Shown: positions 12,567 to 25,797, counted from the first letter of the stretch. The stretch: 64,000 nt of DNA from Verpa conica (GCA_033030425.1 JAUFSD010000011.1:1116001-1180000), one strand, 5' to 3'. The notes: generated by a model not told the origin, from the sequence alone. Program-made: numbers and translations.

Positions 12567-12623
12567 TGAGTGATCCAATATGACGCGAGTGACCAAACGT
12601 GATGCGAGTGATGGGTAATGACT
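12567..12623. repeat. 19-bp degenerate minisatellite, GAGTGA core
   Basis: There are three units of 19 bp starting at 12567, 12586 and 12605. Each begins YGAGTGAY and carries a TGA about 11-12 bp later. The GAGTGA core is shared with the 23-bp array at 59620. Confidence 0.6.
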
Positions 12624-14224
12624 CTATCCCGTAGCTAAGGATATGAGATTTTAAGCTCCTTCACTTGAATTCTGAAAGTAGTAGGACATATGAGCTGAAA
12701 AATAATGTGCGTTGGCTAGTTAAGGACTAATTGTCCCTTTTCCTATGGCTGGTGTAACCTTTGTCTGAGAAGGAGGACGACTGATGTCTGTTGATTCTGT
12801 TTATAATTCACCTCTTTATTATAGTGTGATTCTATGGTGCGTAGGACCGCTGAGTGTGGCCTACTATTTGGTTTTACAAAAAAAATATTATATTATAAAA
12901 TAAATTTCACTCGGAAGGCAAAAAGAACATACAAAATAATAGATGATTTCATAGCTAGTACTGTTTACTTTTTTACGCGGATCTTATCACCAGCGTTAAT
13001 TATAGATAGTGGAAGGTATTCTGTGCCATTAGTTAATGTCGAAAGTTATTGCAGCCACACCAGTTGGTTCCCCGTGCAAGGGATCTCCTCGGACTTGCCA
13101 CCCCCGTTGTGCTGATTCGCTTCTACTTGCCTTAAACCCCCCCCATTACGTCCTTCTCCGGCTTCTCCCTAATGTTAAGTCAAAACGCCACGTGATGAGA
13201 TGGATTAGATTAGATACAATACGAAGGGTTAGGGTATTTTAAATCATGTGATTTTTATTTCCAAGTACAAAATCGGCATGTAGTCACAAACTATAATCTA
13301 AGCGTATTGGCTATACAGCTGAGAACGAAGACATTGAGCCAGTATTACCAAACGCATGTAGAAAAGACTGCCACAATATAGAGTTAGGTCTTTCTACAAC
13401 CCGGATATAAAGCTATAGTAGAACTCCGCGGTCTAAACCTAACCCCACACAGGCTATATCTCATAGTTCTCTTTAGGGGTAAGTGTGAAAGGCATGGCCG
13501 AGTCGCCAAATGATCTGCTATTTACTATTGGCCATAGTTGTGTAGCACGGGTAAGATGGTCCCTGCATGCCCAGACGGCTAGTCCCGCAGAGCCTCAATA
13601 TTGGATTTGCGTAAGAACGTATTAGGAATGTATAATAGAGGGTATATAGTTTGCTTGACTACTCGAGGGCACTTTCTATACATTGGTAGCGGTGTATTAT
13701 GTATGTTTCACGGAGCTATGGTTGCTGGTGTGTCCTAGAGACACGCTTCTGCGTTCTTGTGAACCATCAGCAGCAGATAAAATGACTGCCGGCGGCGGAG
13801 GTCTCACCTTAGTCGGACATGTAGCCAGAAGTTACCATCATATTCTGCAGCATACTCCCAGCTAGCTGCGACGGCGCTGTACTTGGAAATTCACTATCAT
13901 CTTGGACTTAAGCTGTAGCCACATACATAGCATACTTGATCCCAGTTACCTCATGTAATTGATGAGGAAAAAAAAAACACTTGGCCCCAAAGACAATAGT
14001 AGCCAGATAAATAAATACATTAAACACAAAAGAAATACTTATATACAATGAGATTAATTTATCTCTTAAACTTTTACAACTATGCTGTGGTTACGGCATC
14101 ACCGAAGTGGTTGTGGCCTCGCCCCGAGATGTCATTGGGGAAACCCCCATAAAGTCTTATTGATGCGCCCCCTCCCTACAAACATAAATAGATGACGCCC
14201 CCAGAGTGCCAAACCTAGCCAATT

Positions 14225-15601
14225 CTAACTAATATGACAGCCAGTGCCAGTATCAAAGGGTATATCAAGGGTATCTTGCGACCGACACGAGGATGAAGGT
14301 GAAACAAGCGTAGTATCTTGCGACCGAGAGGAGGAGGGTGGAACAAATGCAATAACCGAGTTGACAGGAACAGGCGTTGAATCCAAGCCCGGTTTCTGAG
14401 AAAGCTGAAAGATGACGTTCACACCTTTGCGGAAGATCAAACAATGCGTCGAGCCCCCGTAATGGAACATTCCTAGTGGATCACCTTTCTTCAGATGCTG
14501 GCCAACCTTCACTCGGATATCGCACGTCGAAACTTCCGCCATGCCCACAGCCATGAAGCACATCAGCCCGATATCGGGATTGTCTGCTTCAATGAAGACC
14601 AGCGCACGAGTAGCCACCTCCGTAAGGTATCCCTGGGACTTGTTTGGTGCGGCTTCATCAAATAAAGCCATCCTCGCCTCCGAGTAATACGTTCCAGGAA
14701 TTACGTACGCGCTAACTACTGTGCCGCTGACGGGACTGTGCCAGCGGTGATAGCACAGAGCACTGAGGAAAGCCTGGTAGACCGTTCCTCCGACGAATTG
14801 AGGAGTATAGGGATCATGCGCAAGCATATGTGAGATTGAATACGGCTGAGTCTTTATCCAGAAAAGATCGCGTTCATTGACTTGTTGCTGAATATTGTAC
14901 GGTGCCGATTCACACGCATTAGCTATGAAACGGTCGTCATCAGGCAAGACGACCGGCCGTACACCCTCTCGGAACTCTCGCGTAAAGAAGTCATCCCATG
15001 ATTTGAATCCGTGATACTCTTCTGAAGGCTCGCATTTGAATGTGGCGTTGAAATTCTTCATCTGGTCTTCGGCCATGGCGTCTGCGCCGAACCACCCGTT
15101 TTCGGGATCGCTGCTGAGTACGTATCTTGATGCGGGGGAGCCAAGAAACTTTGCCCACTCGTTGAGCATCTTGCCAACCTGTGCATTGACCTTGTCGTTG
15201 AGGAACGCGGCAAAGCCGCTCGGGGTGCCCATAGGCCAATCAATAATAGCGTTGATGGGGAACCCGACCAGACCGGTTTCTTTTTGATACTGGGGCGCTG
15301 TGGTCATAATCTCGTTGAAGCACTGCAGCATGAGGAGGTAGTTGCGCACTTGTGGTTTACCAGTTGGATCTTTGTTGTAGGGTGGCTTGTTGGGGATTTG
15401 GTGAAACATCTGGTTGAAAAGCATATAGATCACGGCATCACCCTCGATGAGGTTTTTGAATTCTTCAATGACCGGGTGAAATGGCTGTGGCTTTTGGTAT
15501 TTGACTCCGACATTTTCGATCAAGACACCGAGCCACTTCTGGAGAAGTAATTCGTCCTCAGGCAGCCATTTGCCAACTCTTGGAACACGCGCTGGTGCCA
15601 T
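14225..15601 (-). CDS. Pyruvoyl-dependent decarboxylase, PsiD-like (PSD family)
   Basis: This single-exon gene encodes 458 residues. An N-terminal helical region (about 10-190) precedes the catalytic domain, as in fungal PsiD-type enzymes (Pfam PSDC plus PS_Dcarbxylase) and unlike ordinary phosphatidylserine decarboxylases. Conserved landmarks are WDDFFTREFREGVRP (202-216), the HRWHSPVSGT segment with His285 and His288, and FHYGGST with Ser384. By family knowledge, the chain self-cleaves before that serine to form the pyruvoyl cofactor. Such enzymes decarboxylate amino acids such as tryptophan in secondary metabolism; the substrate here is unknown. There is no signal peptide or membrane segment, suggesting a soluble enzyme. 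The last 40 residues carry a 14-residue tandem duplication around SRSQDT (14271-14354) outside the conserved core. No biosynthetic neighbours are visible. Confidence 0.88.
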   Translation of the reverse strand: MAPARVPRVGKWLPEDELLLQKWLGVLIENVGVKYQKPQPFHPVIEEFKNLIEGDAVIYMLFNQMFHQIPNKPPYNKDPTGKPQVRNYLLMLQCFNEIMTTAPQYQKETGLVGFPINAIIDWPMGTPSGFAAFLNDKVNAQVGKMLNEWAKFLGSPASRYVLSSDPENGWFGADAMAEDQMKNFNATFKCEPSEEYHGFKSWDDFFTREFREGVRPVVLPDDDRFIANACESAPYNIQQQVNERDLFWIKTQPYSISHMLAHDPYTPQFVGGTVYQAFLSALCYHRWHSPVSGTVVSAYVIPGTYYSEARMALFDEAAPNKSQGYLTEVATRALVFIEADNPDIGLMCFMAVGMAEVSTCDIRVKVGQHLKKGDPLGMFHYGGSTHCLIFRKGVNVIFQLSQKPGLDSTPVPVNSVIAFVPPSSSRSQDTTLVSPSSSCRSQDTLDIPFDTGTGCHIS

Positions 15602-16031
15602 TGTTGTAGGGTAAGATGGGTGTCTATGCGCGTACGTGTAGGAACACTCTGTCTTTGCCTTTTATTCTGGCGGAAGGAATTGCGCCTTAAATACCATCAA
15701 GCTGAAAGTAGAGCAAGGAATTAAACGCTTAAAGCAAAGAGACCATCGTGACCATATGGTCTGCACCAGCGGGAAAAGGGTCGCCATCACCTAATAGTTG
15801 TGTTACAGAATTAGCTTTTTCCGAACTCTGCACGTCGGGAAAGTGATAAACACAAAAACTGGAAGGTGAATCTTGCAGCACTTCCAGTTAATAGGAGTGA
15901 TTTGCATCTTCAAGACCTGCATACACGATCTCAGCTGCGCGGTTACACCCGGTGAAAAATACCAGGAAGCATGAAACGCTATTTGAAGTATTGATTAGCC
16001 ATTCACATTCTCGGGGAAAACTTCTTTTCTA

Positions 16032-16175
16032 CTTGGGGCAGGCAATAAGTACCCGAAAATGCAAGTCTTGGGCAAGGGTGTTTTTATTGGATATGGCAGC
16101 CTCTATGGATTAAAATGTAGCTTCGGTTGGTGAATATAAAACTTGGATTTTCGGGTACTTATTGCATGCCCCGAG
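16032..16175. mobile_element. MITE, CTYGGGGCA family, copy 1
   Basis: This 144-bp non-coding element has imperfect terminal inverted repeats of about 38 bp. The left end reads CTTGGGGCAGGCAATAAG and the right end, reversed, CTCGGGGCATGCAATAAG. It is flanked on both sides by TA, the target duplication typical of Tc1/mariner-type elements. It contains no ORF, so it would depend on a transposase encoded elsewhere. Confidence 0.8.
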
Positions 16176-17088
16176 TACCAGAGACAGCAGGGGCTGGAAA
16201 CTTTAAGGACTACTGCTACTTCCAGCCAACCGCTAATCAGCTATAGGTAATAACACCCAAACTTCAGCGGCGATGAGCTACAGATTCTGGTAAAAAGATC
16301 GACGAACAAGGGCAGTGAGCAGGGCCTTACAACTACATACTATATTTGCCACAGGACCAAAAGGCTAATAGAAGCCCTCAATCCGAACCCTATGTCTCTC
16401 GGTCATTTTTACTAGAGGATGTACTATACCCCAAGTTAAGGTAATGCAGTTTCAGCGCACAGACTCTGAGAAGACTCCGCAGTTTAGCGAAGTGTGGAAT
16501 TGACTAAAAACACTACGGTGAATAATGAAGTATTGACTGTATGCCGCTGATAATAATAGAGCCCTATATAAGTTAAGAAATTTTAGTTAAGATATTGTCC
16601 TCTTTTGTTTTCTAATAAGTTTTTGAACTCTATCTAATATACTAGGAAAGAACAAGTCCGCCAAGGGAGATCTCGATCTCACATCGCAAGCATATCTATA
16701 TATATATAGACGATCACACACCAACACTCATGTAGATTTTCTACTAACCGCATTACCTACGCTAACCTTTGCGCTTAGGGTCCTCCTAATCTAGCGTTAG
16801 GGCTAGGGTTTATGGATTCATGGTGAAAACCCCCGTCTATTCTTTCATCCACACTTACTACTATAGCTATATACATCCTGGTTTAAGATAAAGGATAACT
16901 TAATTTTCATACTCTAGTCATCCATTTATTTGGGAGTGAAGAACTCTTCTTTCCGTTTTCGCGGACGTCTGCAGTAACAGCCTAAAGAGTATGGAGCTGT
17001 GCGACCAATTAGCTACCATAATTTCCAAGTAAATTCGACCTACTGCAGCTGCAGGTAGAGCGCATTAGTCACAACAAAAAGAACTCAT

Positions 17089-17196
17089 GGTAGAGTAGAC
17101 CATAAGCACCGGACAATGCAGGTCCTACTCTCACCAATCGATATGTCCACCCATGTCCAAGATTTGCAATATCCGGCACTTATAGCCTGCCCCGAG
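17089..17196. mobile_element. MITE, CTYGGGGCA family, degenerate copy
   Basis: The right end is well preserved (reversed: CTCGGGGCAGGCTATAAG, flanked by TA). The left end keeps CATAAGCACCGGACAATGCA but has lost its outer 12 bp. It shares the internal TCTCACCAA word with the copy at 18731. The left boundary is approximate. Confidence 0.65.
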
Positions 17197-18730
17197 TACC
17201 CGTCTCCCTGGGAATGAACCAGAAAACAGGGGTGAGTACGCGCAGGCACGGCTGGGAATGTAAGTGGCGAAACTTTCTGAGCTTCTATAAAAGCAGGCAT
17301 GGTCACTTTTATTTGCCTTATTCGGGACCGCTAGGAGGGATCTATACTTCAGAGACAACTCCGTGCGTACCACCACCCTCTTTCCTACTTTCTTGCAGGA
17401 AGACGAGTATAGCAGGTCTCATCTATATCGCACAGCTAACTTTCTTGTCCTAGCATTCTCAATTTCCATGGCTCCAGCTGTTCCAGTGCATGTTAACCCT
17501 GTTATAGCAGGTCGAATTTACTAAAATAATACGGTGTACCCACGGGTCTCGGCAGGCCTATACACACAGCAATTCATGTAATCCTAAAAACACATTGCGA
17601 CGGCGGGCATGGGTAGATTTCCCAAGGCCATATGATTTGAGTACGAAGGTGACGGTTGTTAAGATTAACACCTTTTCATTTACAGCGGCCCATTGCAGGG
17701 TGTTCGGTATATTGGATTTGTCGAGGCGCTATAACTTTCAGTTCGCTATAGTGATCTACGGTTGTTGGTATGCAGGTAGTTGCCTCGTGCCCAGCCTTTA
17801 TTGGCCCAAGCGCCAAGGTCCGTACCTCACGGGGTCTTTTGGTGGTAGTACACATCATCAATTCTGCCAATCAAACAAAGGCTAGGCATGAGACAGCGCA
17901 GGTGCATGCAGGTTAGCGATGATTTTCTCAGCTGTGATTGATGTACGGACAAATCCCCTCCCCCCTCCCACCCCCGCGTTCCTGCATGTAGCTGCAATGA
18001 GAAGCCTCCCCCGGAGTCCAGGTATAAACTAAAGGCTGGGCGATGAGCAATTTATGGTAGAGGAACGGTAGAGACCCTTAGATCGTCATCGGTGCTATAA
18101 TAACCTGGACATCACCAAGCCCAGAAGTTAAATTCCACTACTTCTATCCGATAATTCTGGAGTAAAAAAATATATATATATCGTTGTATGAAATACTATA
18201 TACGTCCCTTTTTCCCGCACAAAGTATAATTACAATTCTCTACTTACTGCTTCCAGACGCCGGCTTCACGTTTTTTTTTTAATTTAATGACTTTGTGTTC
18301 CATCTGTCGATCGCCGCCGATCAGTGTTTCTCGCGTCCCATCTTCGCCATCCCTGCCCTGGTATAATAACCGGCAAAACTATTGCATGAACTAAGATTTA
18401 CAAGCAGGGGAGGGGGGAGGGGGGGATGATCTTCGCCGACTAGTTAAAGAGCCGAGATCTCAGATCCCACGTTTCTACAATTATTTTTCTTGTGCACACT
18501 GTAACGCCAAATTGCTACATCTCCGGTTCACTAGCACTTGACAAAAACATCTTGGCATGCAGTATAAGAGCCCTTGCAGCTCGTAGATGTTGTATATCTC
18601 TCGTAATTGATTTCCTGTATGGGGTATCAAGCCTCGGAGGCCCATCATCTTATTTCTCAAAAGGATGCGTCATGCATATCGCCAACGCCATTAGTCGCGC
18701 CTTTTATCACTCGTATAGCACCCACGGGTA

Positions 18731-18873
18731 CTCGGGGCAGGCCATAAGTACCGGACAATGCAAGTCTTATTCTCACCAACCAGTATGTATACTTACTCGC
18801 TAAAGGTGATTACCTCCAATAAAGAACCCTTACTCAAGACTTGCATTGTCCGGTACTTATGGCCTGCCCCGAG
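18731..18873. mobile_element. MITE, CTYGGGGCA family, best-preserved copy
   Basis: This is 143 bp with perfect 38-bp terminal inverted repeats (CTCGGGGCAGGCCATAAG outward ends) and a TA on each side. The perfect repeats suggest this is the youngest of the three copies. It has no coding capacity. Confidence 0.88.
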
Positions 18874-18930
18874 TAGTTGCCCATTTACCAGCGCTAGCGC
18901 ACAGCCGAGCCGAGGATGGGTAGAAGCCTT

Positions 18931-18960
18931 CCCCTCCCCTCCCCTCCCCTCCCCCCCTCC
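18931..18960. repeat. CCCCT microsatellite
   Basis: About five CCCCT units form a polypyrimidine tract just right of the MITE. Confidence 0.7.
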
Positions 18961-20505
18961 AGGTTGGTTAGATTTTGAGATCTGGATCTCATCCGGAGAA
19001 TCTCTTCCTAAATGAAGTATCCAATAAAACTCTTTTTTTTTAATGGTGGCTCTCGTGTGACGTAATTGCTGTATACAATAGGTATCGGTGTGCTTGGCGA
19101 TAACTTATCGCAAAAAACCTCTACTCTAACTACCGTATAAGAACTACCTTAAATCCAGCTTGTTCTAAAACTCCTACTCTCTAATATTCATCTTTTTACT
19201 CCCCCCCCCCCAAAAAAAAAATTCACCTCACGTGGAGTGTATGTGGTACAGTCACTATGCAGAAAATGCTCATGATGGAACATGTTTCAGATGGCGCAAT
19301 GTAGTTCCATAGCTTAGTTTAAAAATCTACCTCAAAAGTCAGTTAAAGTTACACTTTTGGTTCTCTACCATCTCATCTACCTATTTGGGGGGGGGGGTGG
19401 GGGGTGGATATTTAGCTGCTTTGTTGCTATTTTTCGATAAGTTTTTTTTTCTCCCCCCAGCACATAGGCCAACACTACCGGGATTCCCTGCTAAGACATA
19501 TTTTCGTCATCTCAGACTTGTCTCATCACGAACATTTGTATATCCTAACTATACCTATATTGAAGAGCCGTGTATGCCAGGACGGTAACTAAGGGATACA
19601 ACTGGCGGGTGAGAACCCAAGTAGTGCGGGTGTGAGGGGCTGTTCAGAAGCTTTGTTGGCTGCCAGATTAAAACTATCACGGAAAACCGGGCGGCAAATT
19701 AACCTAAAGAGAAGAAAGAGGTGGTGGAGCGATTGGGAAGTCTTGGCTCTGGATACTGGCTCTCTCTGTATATAGTAGTTCTAGCTGCTATGTAAACCTC
19801 CCTTTGGATTTACAAGATATACTGGATACTGTTTCAGACCTTAATAGGACCGACTTCCCAGCCTACAACTCTAGCAACAATCTCGCAAGTACATTAGCTT
19901 CACGTATGCTGGTCGAATGAGGGAATTCAGTCTATTATCTTAGCTATTTCTAGTAGTGGCACTTACCTTGATAGTAAGCGTTCCTTGGGTGCTGGACGAA
20001 GAAATAATGGAGGTTTTGAGCGTACCAAGAGAAACACAGGCACCAGGCAAACCTTCCGGGGGTGAGCAAGCAACAAGCTATGATCCAGGTTAAAGCGCCG
20101 AGATTTCGGGTAAGGTATAGCGGTGGTCAGGCTATAAGAGCTCAATCGTTCTGTCGCCTGTTTTTTTTACCAGAAAGTATTTGGGAATTCAGCACTTTTT
20201 TTTGGGAGTCGGTTATTATATTCAACTTGATATTCTCTACCTAGCACCGAATAGATATATGCCCAGCCTTGATAGTAGCTGCCTCCTATACAATATCAAT
20301 CAACCGAGACGCGCATCATCCCGTAGAGCTTCGAATTTTCCATTACTTTGAGATCCTCTGAGAACTTACATACAAGAACGGACTGAATATAATTCAAATA
20401 TATAGTTTCTTATGTTTCTAAGTTGAGACTATTCATTCTTCGTATCCTAGATCATAATATATCACTCGTCAGCTTTTTTTTATTTTATATTGTATTATGG
20501 GTATC

Positions 20506-20524
20506 AATGAATGAATGAATGAAT
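20506..20524. repeat. AATG microsatellite
   Basis: Nearly five AATG units in AT-rich spacer. Confidence 0.7.
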
Positions 20525-23500
20525 TTATCATAAGTAGTATTATGGGAATCAAATAGGTATAGTGCCGAGTACAAGCAGGTTTTTGGGTCGATGATGTAGG
20601 AGGCTTCGCCTCCAGGAGCATATATATAGAGCCCCCCTAAGCCTTTAGTCTACTCTCTCGCCTCTCTATTTTACCACATTTTACAAATTGTCTCCTAGCT
20701 TAGTTATTAGACCCCCCCCCCGGCGTTGGTAGTTTTCTTATAAAACGATCACCTCAAAAGAGAGTCATCCTAGATGGTGTTTATCTCCGTCCTTGCTAGT
20801 TCCTCTGCCACTCCAAACAATCCTCGCCTCACGTGACGAGCAACCGATGAGCCAAACAATCAGAAATCTATCTACAGTGGAGGCAGTCATCGGGGAGGAA
20901 ATTGCTGAAAAATCACTCATCTGTTATAGTAGCAGAAGTCACTGCGTTACGGGGTAGCGATTCTTAAGGGGCTGGCCTGGTGTAGCTGTAGGTAACGGTA
21001 ATAATTTGTGAGCGTAGAGTTTATTGACCCTATCTGGGTTACTTTATCGATAGAATTTGTAGTCTAAGCCGTAATCGTATTTGACAGTATACATATCCCG
21101 TAAGAAGGTCTAGATTTGAGTTGGACTATAGCAATTATACGTGTTGATTAGTCTATTTTTGTAGTGCACTTTTTCTTAATTAGGCTTATGTTCATGGGCC
21201 CCTTGAAAGAAGTCGTAAAACTGCCTAGCGAGACCTTCCATTGGTTCTCCGGGAACACTATTATCGGATACACCACCTCACTAGAGTAACCTCTACAAAA
21301 GCGAGAATACAATACTTCTTAGATATCGCTAGGTATATTCTGAAGAGGGTGGCTAAATGTTTGCAGATTTTACCTGATATGGCATTAGCGCGACCTCCCG
21401 AAGAGTTAAATCTTGCGTACTCTATTCATCATACCTAACTTACACTTCATACTCTACCACAAGTAATCCTCTAAATCTAGGCGTGTCAAAAAGGGCAGCA
21501 GACACAGAACTTTCTGCACCCAGATTTTTTTCAGCAGCTCGCTCTACTCTCGCTTCGTCCTATCTACTGCTAGTTGAAGCTTGAGCGCCCGGACTTAGCA
21601 TGCATGGCGTTTCAACCTAGGAATATTGATGAATTGTGATGAATGACGGTGGAAACAAGCAGGTAGGGCAATGTTTCAGCTATCTTTTGTTGCAGGTTAA
21701 GCTATTATATTAGGGCATGTAGTGCAAACATCGCTCCGTCTGGGTGGGGTGTAGAACAATTGCAAGAGAATAGTATGATATATGCTTACTTTTCTTTATT
21801 GAGTGTTGGCAACAGTTCAGGGGCTCGACCGGGGAAACTACCGGGCTCCTATGGGAGAGGAAGACTGGAAAGACTACGGCGCATAGTCCGTCCGGGGGTA
21901 ACATTCCTCCGGACTATAGGGGGTTCACACTATGAGTTGTAGTATTGAGAACCCTAACCCTATAACCCTATGGCTGTATGGGCCGGTGTTCTGTCCAGCC
22001 CTTCACTCCGGGCTGGTAAAGGGCAGACTATGAGTGGTAGGGTGTCCGGCCCTAGGCTCAAGACGGACGGACTGCCCCGTTTCCAACATTGTCTTTATCT
22101 CATGTTATTCTAATAGTGTGAAACATTGAGGAAGCGCCCGCGGCATAAGGCCATATTGAAGAATTACAATAGCTGTTATGCTCGAGGTGGGCGGGATGAA
22201 AAAGCAGTTCCGTCTGGTGCATAAAAACACCTAACCCTGGTACTCAGGTAACTAGGTAATCCCAAATTTCAGGGTTAGGGATAACACTCAATATTCTTCT
22301 GTAAGAAGCGCTACAATCCCACTACGTCAAGAGTTTTAGTCCAGGACTGGACAAACTACAATATTTAAGACATCCGGTCCTTGGTTTCAGAGCAGGCAGC
22401 CTGCTCTGCATTCATTTAGGTCTATATAGTCTATAAACGCAGAAATATTAAGTACCCTTCTAGATCCATCCCAGAAGTTTTGAAAGAAGTACATGAAACA
22501 TACCCCGGTAATAGCCCCGCCTATTTACAAGACATCAAGAATCACTCGTGTTTCTTGGCGTCGATCCTACCCCGCTACCATAACCTCGGTAAAACGATAC
22601 CATTCTGCATCCCTCGACCAATATACATTTGAATCGGGGTTTTGTTGTGTTAGCTTGTGTGTTTCCGTGGCTGTATCCGTTAAAAAAGACTGTTATTGAT
22701 ACTATACTAACCCACGACTATTGCAAAGACCCCCGTCAGTGAAGCCGAAGGTGATTATTCATAATTTGAATATTTAGTATTTTGAAAAGGCTTATAATGT
22801 ATCTAGATATCTTAAAGCGTAGCGAGAATCCACCTATTGACGATGACCTAATTAGATGTGTCAACGAAGTGACATTGAATTTATAGAATTAGTTACTATT
22901 ACATATATCTAGAATCAGCGAATATCTACATGGCTTGGCGCCAAAGGTTAGACCACTTTACGGTTTCATGCCAAGGGTTTACACTATTGGCTCCTTCAAC
23001 GACATCCTAATTGATAACCTACTGAGATAAAACGTTTCGTTACAAGAATTCACCGCCGCAAGGTAATGAAAAACCTTGTGAAGAACACAGTAACCCAGCA
23101 GAGATAACCTAACACTATACTTAAGATTTTGATTGACAGGAATCTTAAGTGGGTCCTGAAGTACAGCTTCCAAGGAAAGGCCATGGCCACACTTCCCCCC
23201 GTATATAAGCTTATCTAATCCCAACTAAGCAATGAATAAATGCGCTCTAGAAAGATGTTGTAGAGATATTTCCTGGTACTTCCGCGATATCCGTGTGGGT
23301 TAGGGTTGCCGGCTCTCGGCAATTCTCTTGGCAGCTCTTCTTGTCATTCCTAGTTTAGCTCATACATCTGATTTTCTCTCACACAAGCGTTTTGAGGGAC
23401 CAAACACATGCTATTTTATAAAGAAAGATTATGGTAAGAAACCTTAACCGCTGTACCGTTTTATGATTGGCGACAAAACTAGGGAAGTCTAGGCCAGTAA

Positions 23501-25797
23501 TATACGTTTAATTCCTGCTCGGCATGTTACGGCTACCATCATCAATCTCTACTACCATAATTATCCTAACCCAGCTGCCCATATTGGCCTATTCATTGTT
23601 AAAATATCTACACAACTCCTAACTCACCAAGAAACAGGCTGATGTTAATGATGAGTCTATGTCATTGAAGTCCTAACTTATTACATCTAGATTTATGAGA
23701 AAAACAACAGTAGTTACAGTAGCTTAGGGTACTTACAATAATTTCTCGGTACTCTCTACCCCCCACAATATGACTATGGTCCCCTCCATCCCCTTACAAG
23801 AGAAGCGTTCTTTCTAGAAACCGAGTGATACCACATGATTGTAAGATACTGGCTACACATTCCCCTAACTCCCTCTCAACCCCCCATAAAAACCCAATCT
23901 CCGACGGTCCCTACTCTTAATCTAGATGATAATATCTCCGCAATCTCGGTTTCCTAATATCCTTGATTCTTTTGCTTCCATTTCCCTTATTTGGATTACT
24001 CAATACCCTCTGACCCGGGATTGTAGACCCTGCGTGTAGGAGAATTTTGACTCCTCCGGTAGTGGTATATCCTACTCTCTACCAACTCTCAATCTGCCAG
24101 ACCCTAGCCTTGTTCTTCTATAGCAATAATAACAAGGGTGGGCAGAGGGGGCATAAGTCGAGTATACTACCCTACAAACCAACCCCCCACCTTCCAAGGA
24201 CCAGGTCTCAGATTTCATCCCCGGTATCTGCTACACCACTCACGGTCCGCTGAGCCCAACGGGACTTGATCGAAGAAGCATCAGGCAACTCCTTGCAATG
24301 TCTCTTCTCAGTAGGTGCTGATATCCAATCTCGATCAATCCTAGAAAAGGGGAATTAAGAAAAAAGAAAACAAATCTACCGCATTATGTACTAAATTAGG
24401 TTAGATTATAATATTCTACTCATGCTGCCGGCACAATGTCCGGCCGTACATGTGACCCAGGTGATTTCTCTCATATTGAATGACCAGATGTGCGGTTCGG
24501 AATGCTTGGTTCGGGGGATATTTTGTACCCAGAAAGCGTATGGAGGTTTAGCTTTAGAAGTATGCGATCGATCCTTCGTGAGATGGAGACGGAGGTTGAT
24601 AGAGATAGGTAGGTGGTGTAATACATGGAAGGTGTAAGCGGTTTCATAATGCCAAGGGATATGCCTTACTATGAATGAATAAGTACATGGAGCCCCAAGA
24701 GTTAAGGTACTCGCACTTATGCCTAGCTATAAAACAGGTCAAAAGCATAAACCTACCCCCCTATCAATAGAATATAACAAAAAGATCTTTTGTATGTTAA
24801 ATTATGCTATTCGTAGATAATTATAAAGTGTACTCCTTCATCTCGTAACCGTGAGTAATTTATGTGGGGTATTAGGCTGTTGTCTCTTCGTTCTAGATAG
24901 CTTATAGGTTCTGTAAATATAGAGCTAGCTACGTAGTGCAATATCCAACCACTCCTCGTCTCTGTAGTTTTTGTCTGCTGTTGACTGTAAGGCCTAGTTT
25001 ACCTTCTAGCATAGAGACCTGGACATAGTTTGATAAAAGGCTTGAAACATCCAACCCGAATGTTTAAGTGATTCTGTCTATCACTTTCTACGCTAGAGAA
25101 CCCTTCATTGCCAATAATGTTGTAAATTCAAGGTTATTCCAGCTTAAATGAGCACTGCCCGTTCATATAAACGAAGAGCGCGAGCCCTATTAATGAGCGC
25201 TTTTGAGAAATAAAAACCGGTGACTCATTGCAGGAAATCGCAATTGCCAGCACATACAAATATGCGGATGTCAAGACCGAAGAATAAACCATGGTATAAT
25301 AGCACAAGGCGAATTAAGTAGAGCATTTACTATGAATTGACCAAATATCACCACTACGCTGCAGGTCACGGTTGATAGAACACACTACTTATTACAGAGG
25401 TACGTAGTAGACTTATTATTCTTACAGTCTATTATAGCAGCCACTGCAGGAAGGAGGTTGTTGTCGGACCTGTCTATCCGGACATTGCGGGGCGGGTGCC
25501 GCCTAAACTCTGCAGCACCCCGGAGTCGGCACTAGACCCAATGCGGGGGATATCCGAATTCGGCTAGGTTCCAAGATTCTATTCAACGCGCAAGCCACCC
25601 CAGGAGATACTACAGGGTTCCATCCATCCATCCATCCCTCTCTCACTCGCTCTCTCTACTGCTGCAGTTATACCCTACCCTACCCCACCTCATACCCGTG
25701 CTCTTTCCGGAACACTTTCCTATAATTTCACTTCGGGGGTAAAAGCGTACCGGAGGGTCATCCCCAGAAGTACGTACGTTTCCTGGTCACCCCCTCC

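Larger units (their letters stand above)
6821..14224. other. 7.4-kb gene-free spacer
   Basis: No reading frame here has protein-like composition or a recognisable domain. The sequence is AT-rich and appears TpA-rich by eye. It contains three telomere-like dimers (7267-7275, 12119-12127, 13226-13234), a 19-bp minisatellite at 12567, and homopolymer C/G runs near 9960 and 10598. It may be decayed transposon sequence, but I could not pair any ends. Confidence 0.5.

Noticed and set aside
13494..13506. tRNA-like A box (GGCATGGCCGAGT)
   Set aside because: No B box (GGTTCRANTCC) or cloverleaf pairing within the next 100 bases.
17595..17885. 96-residue frame between MITE copies
   Set aside because: No protein-like features, and the overlapping frame on the other strand is equally open.
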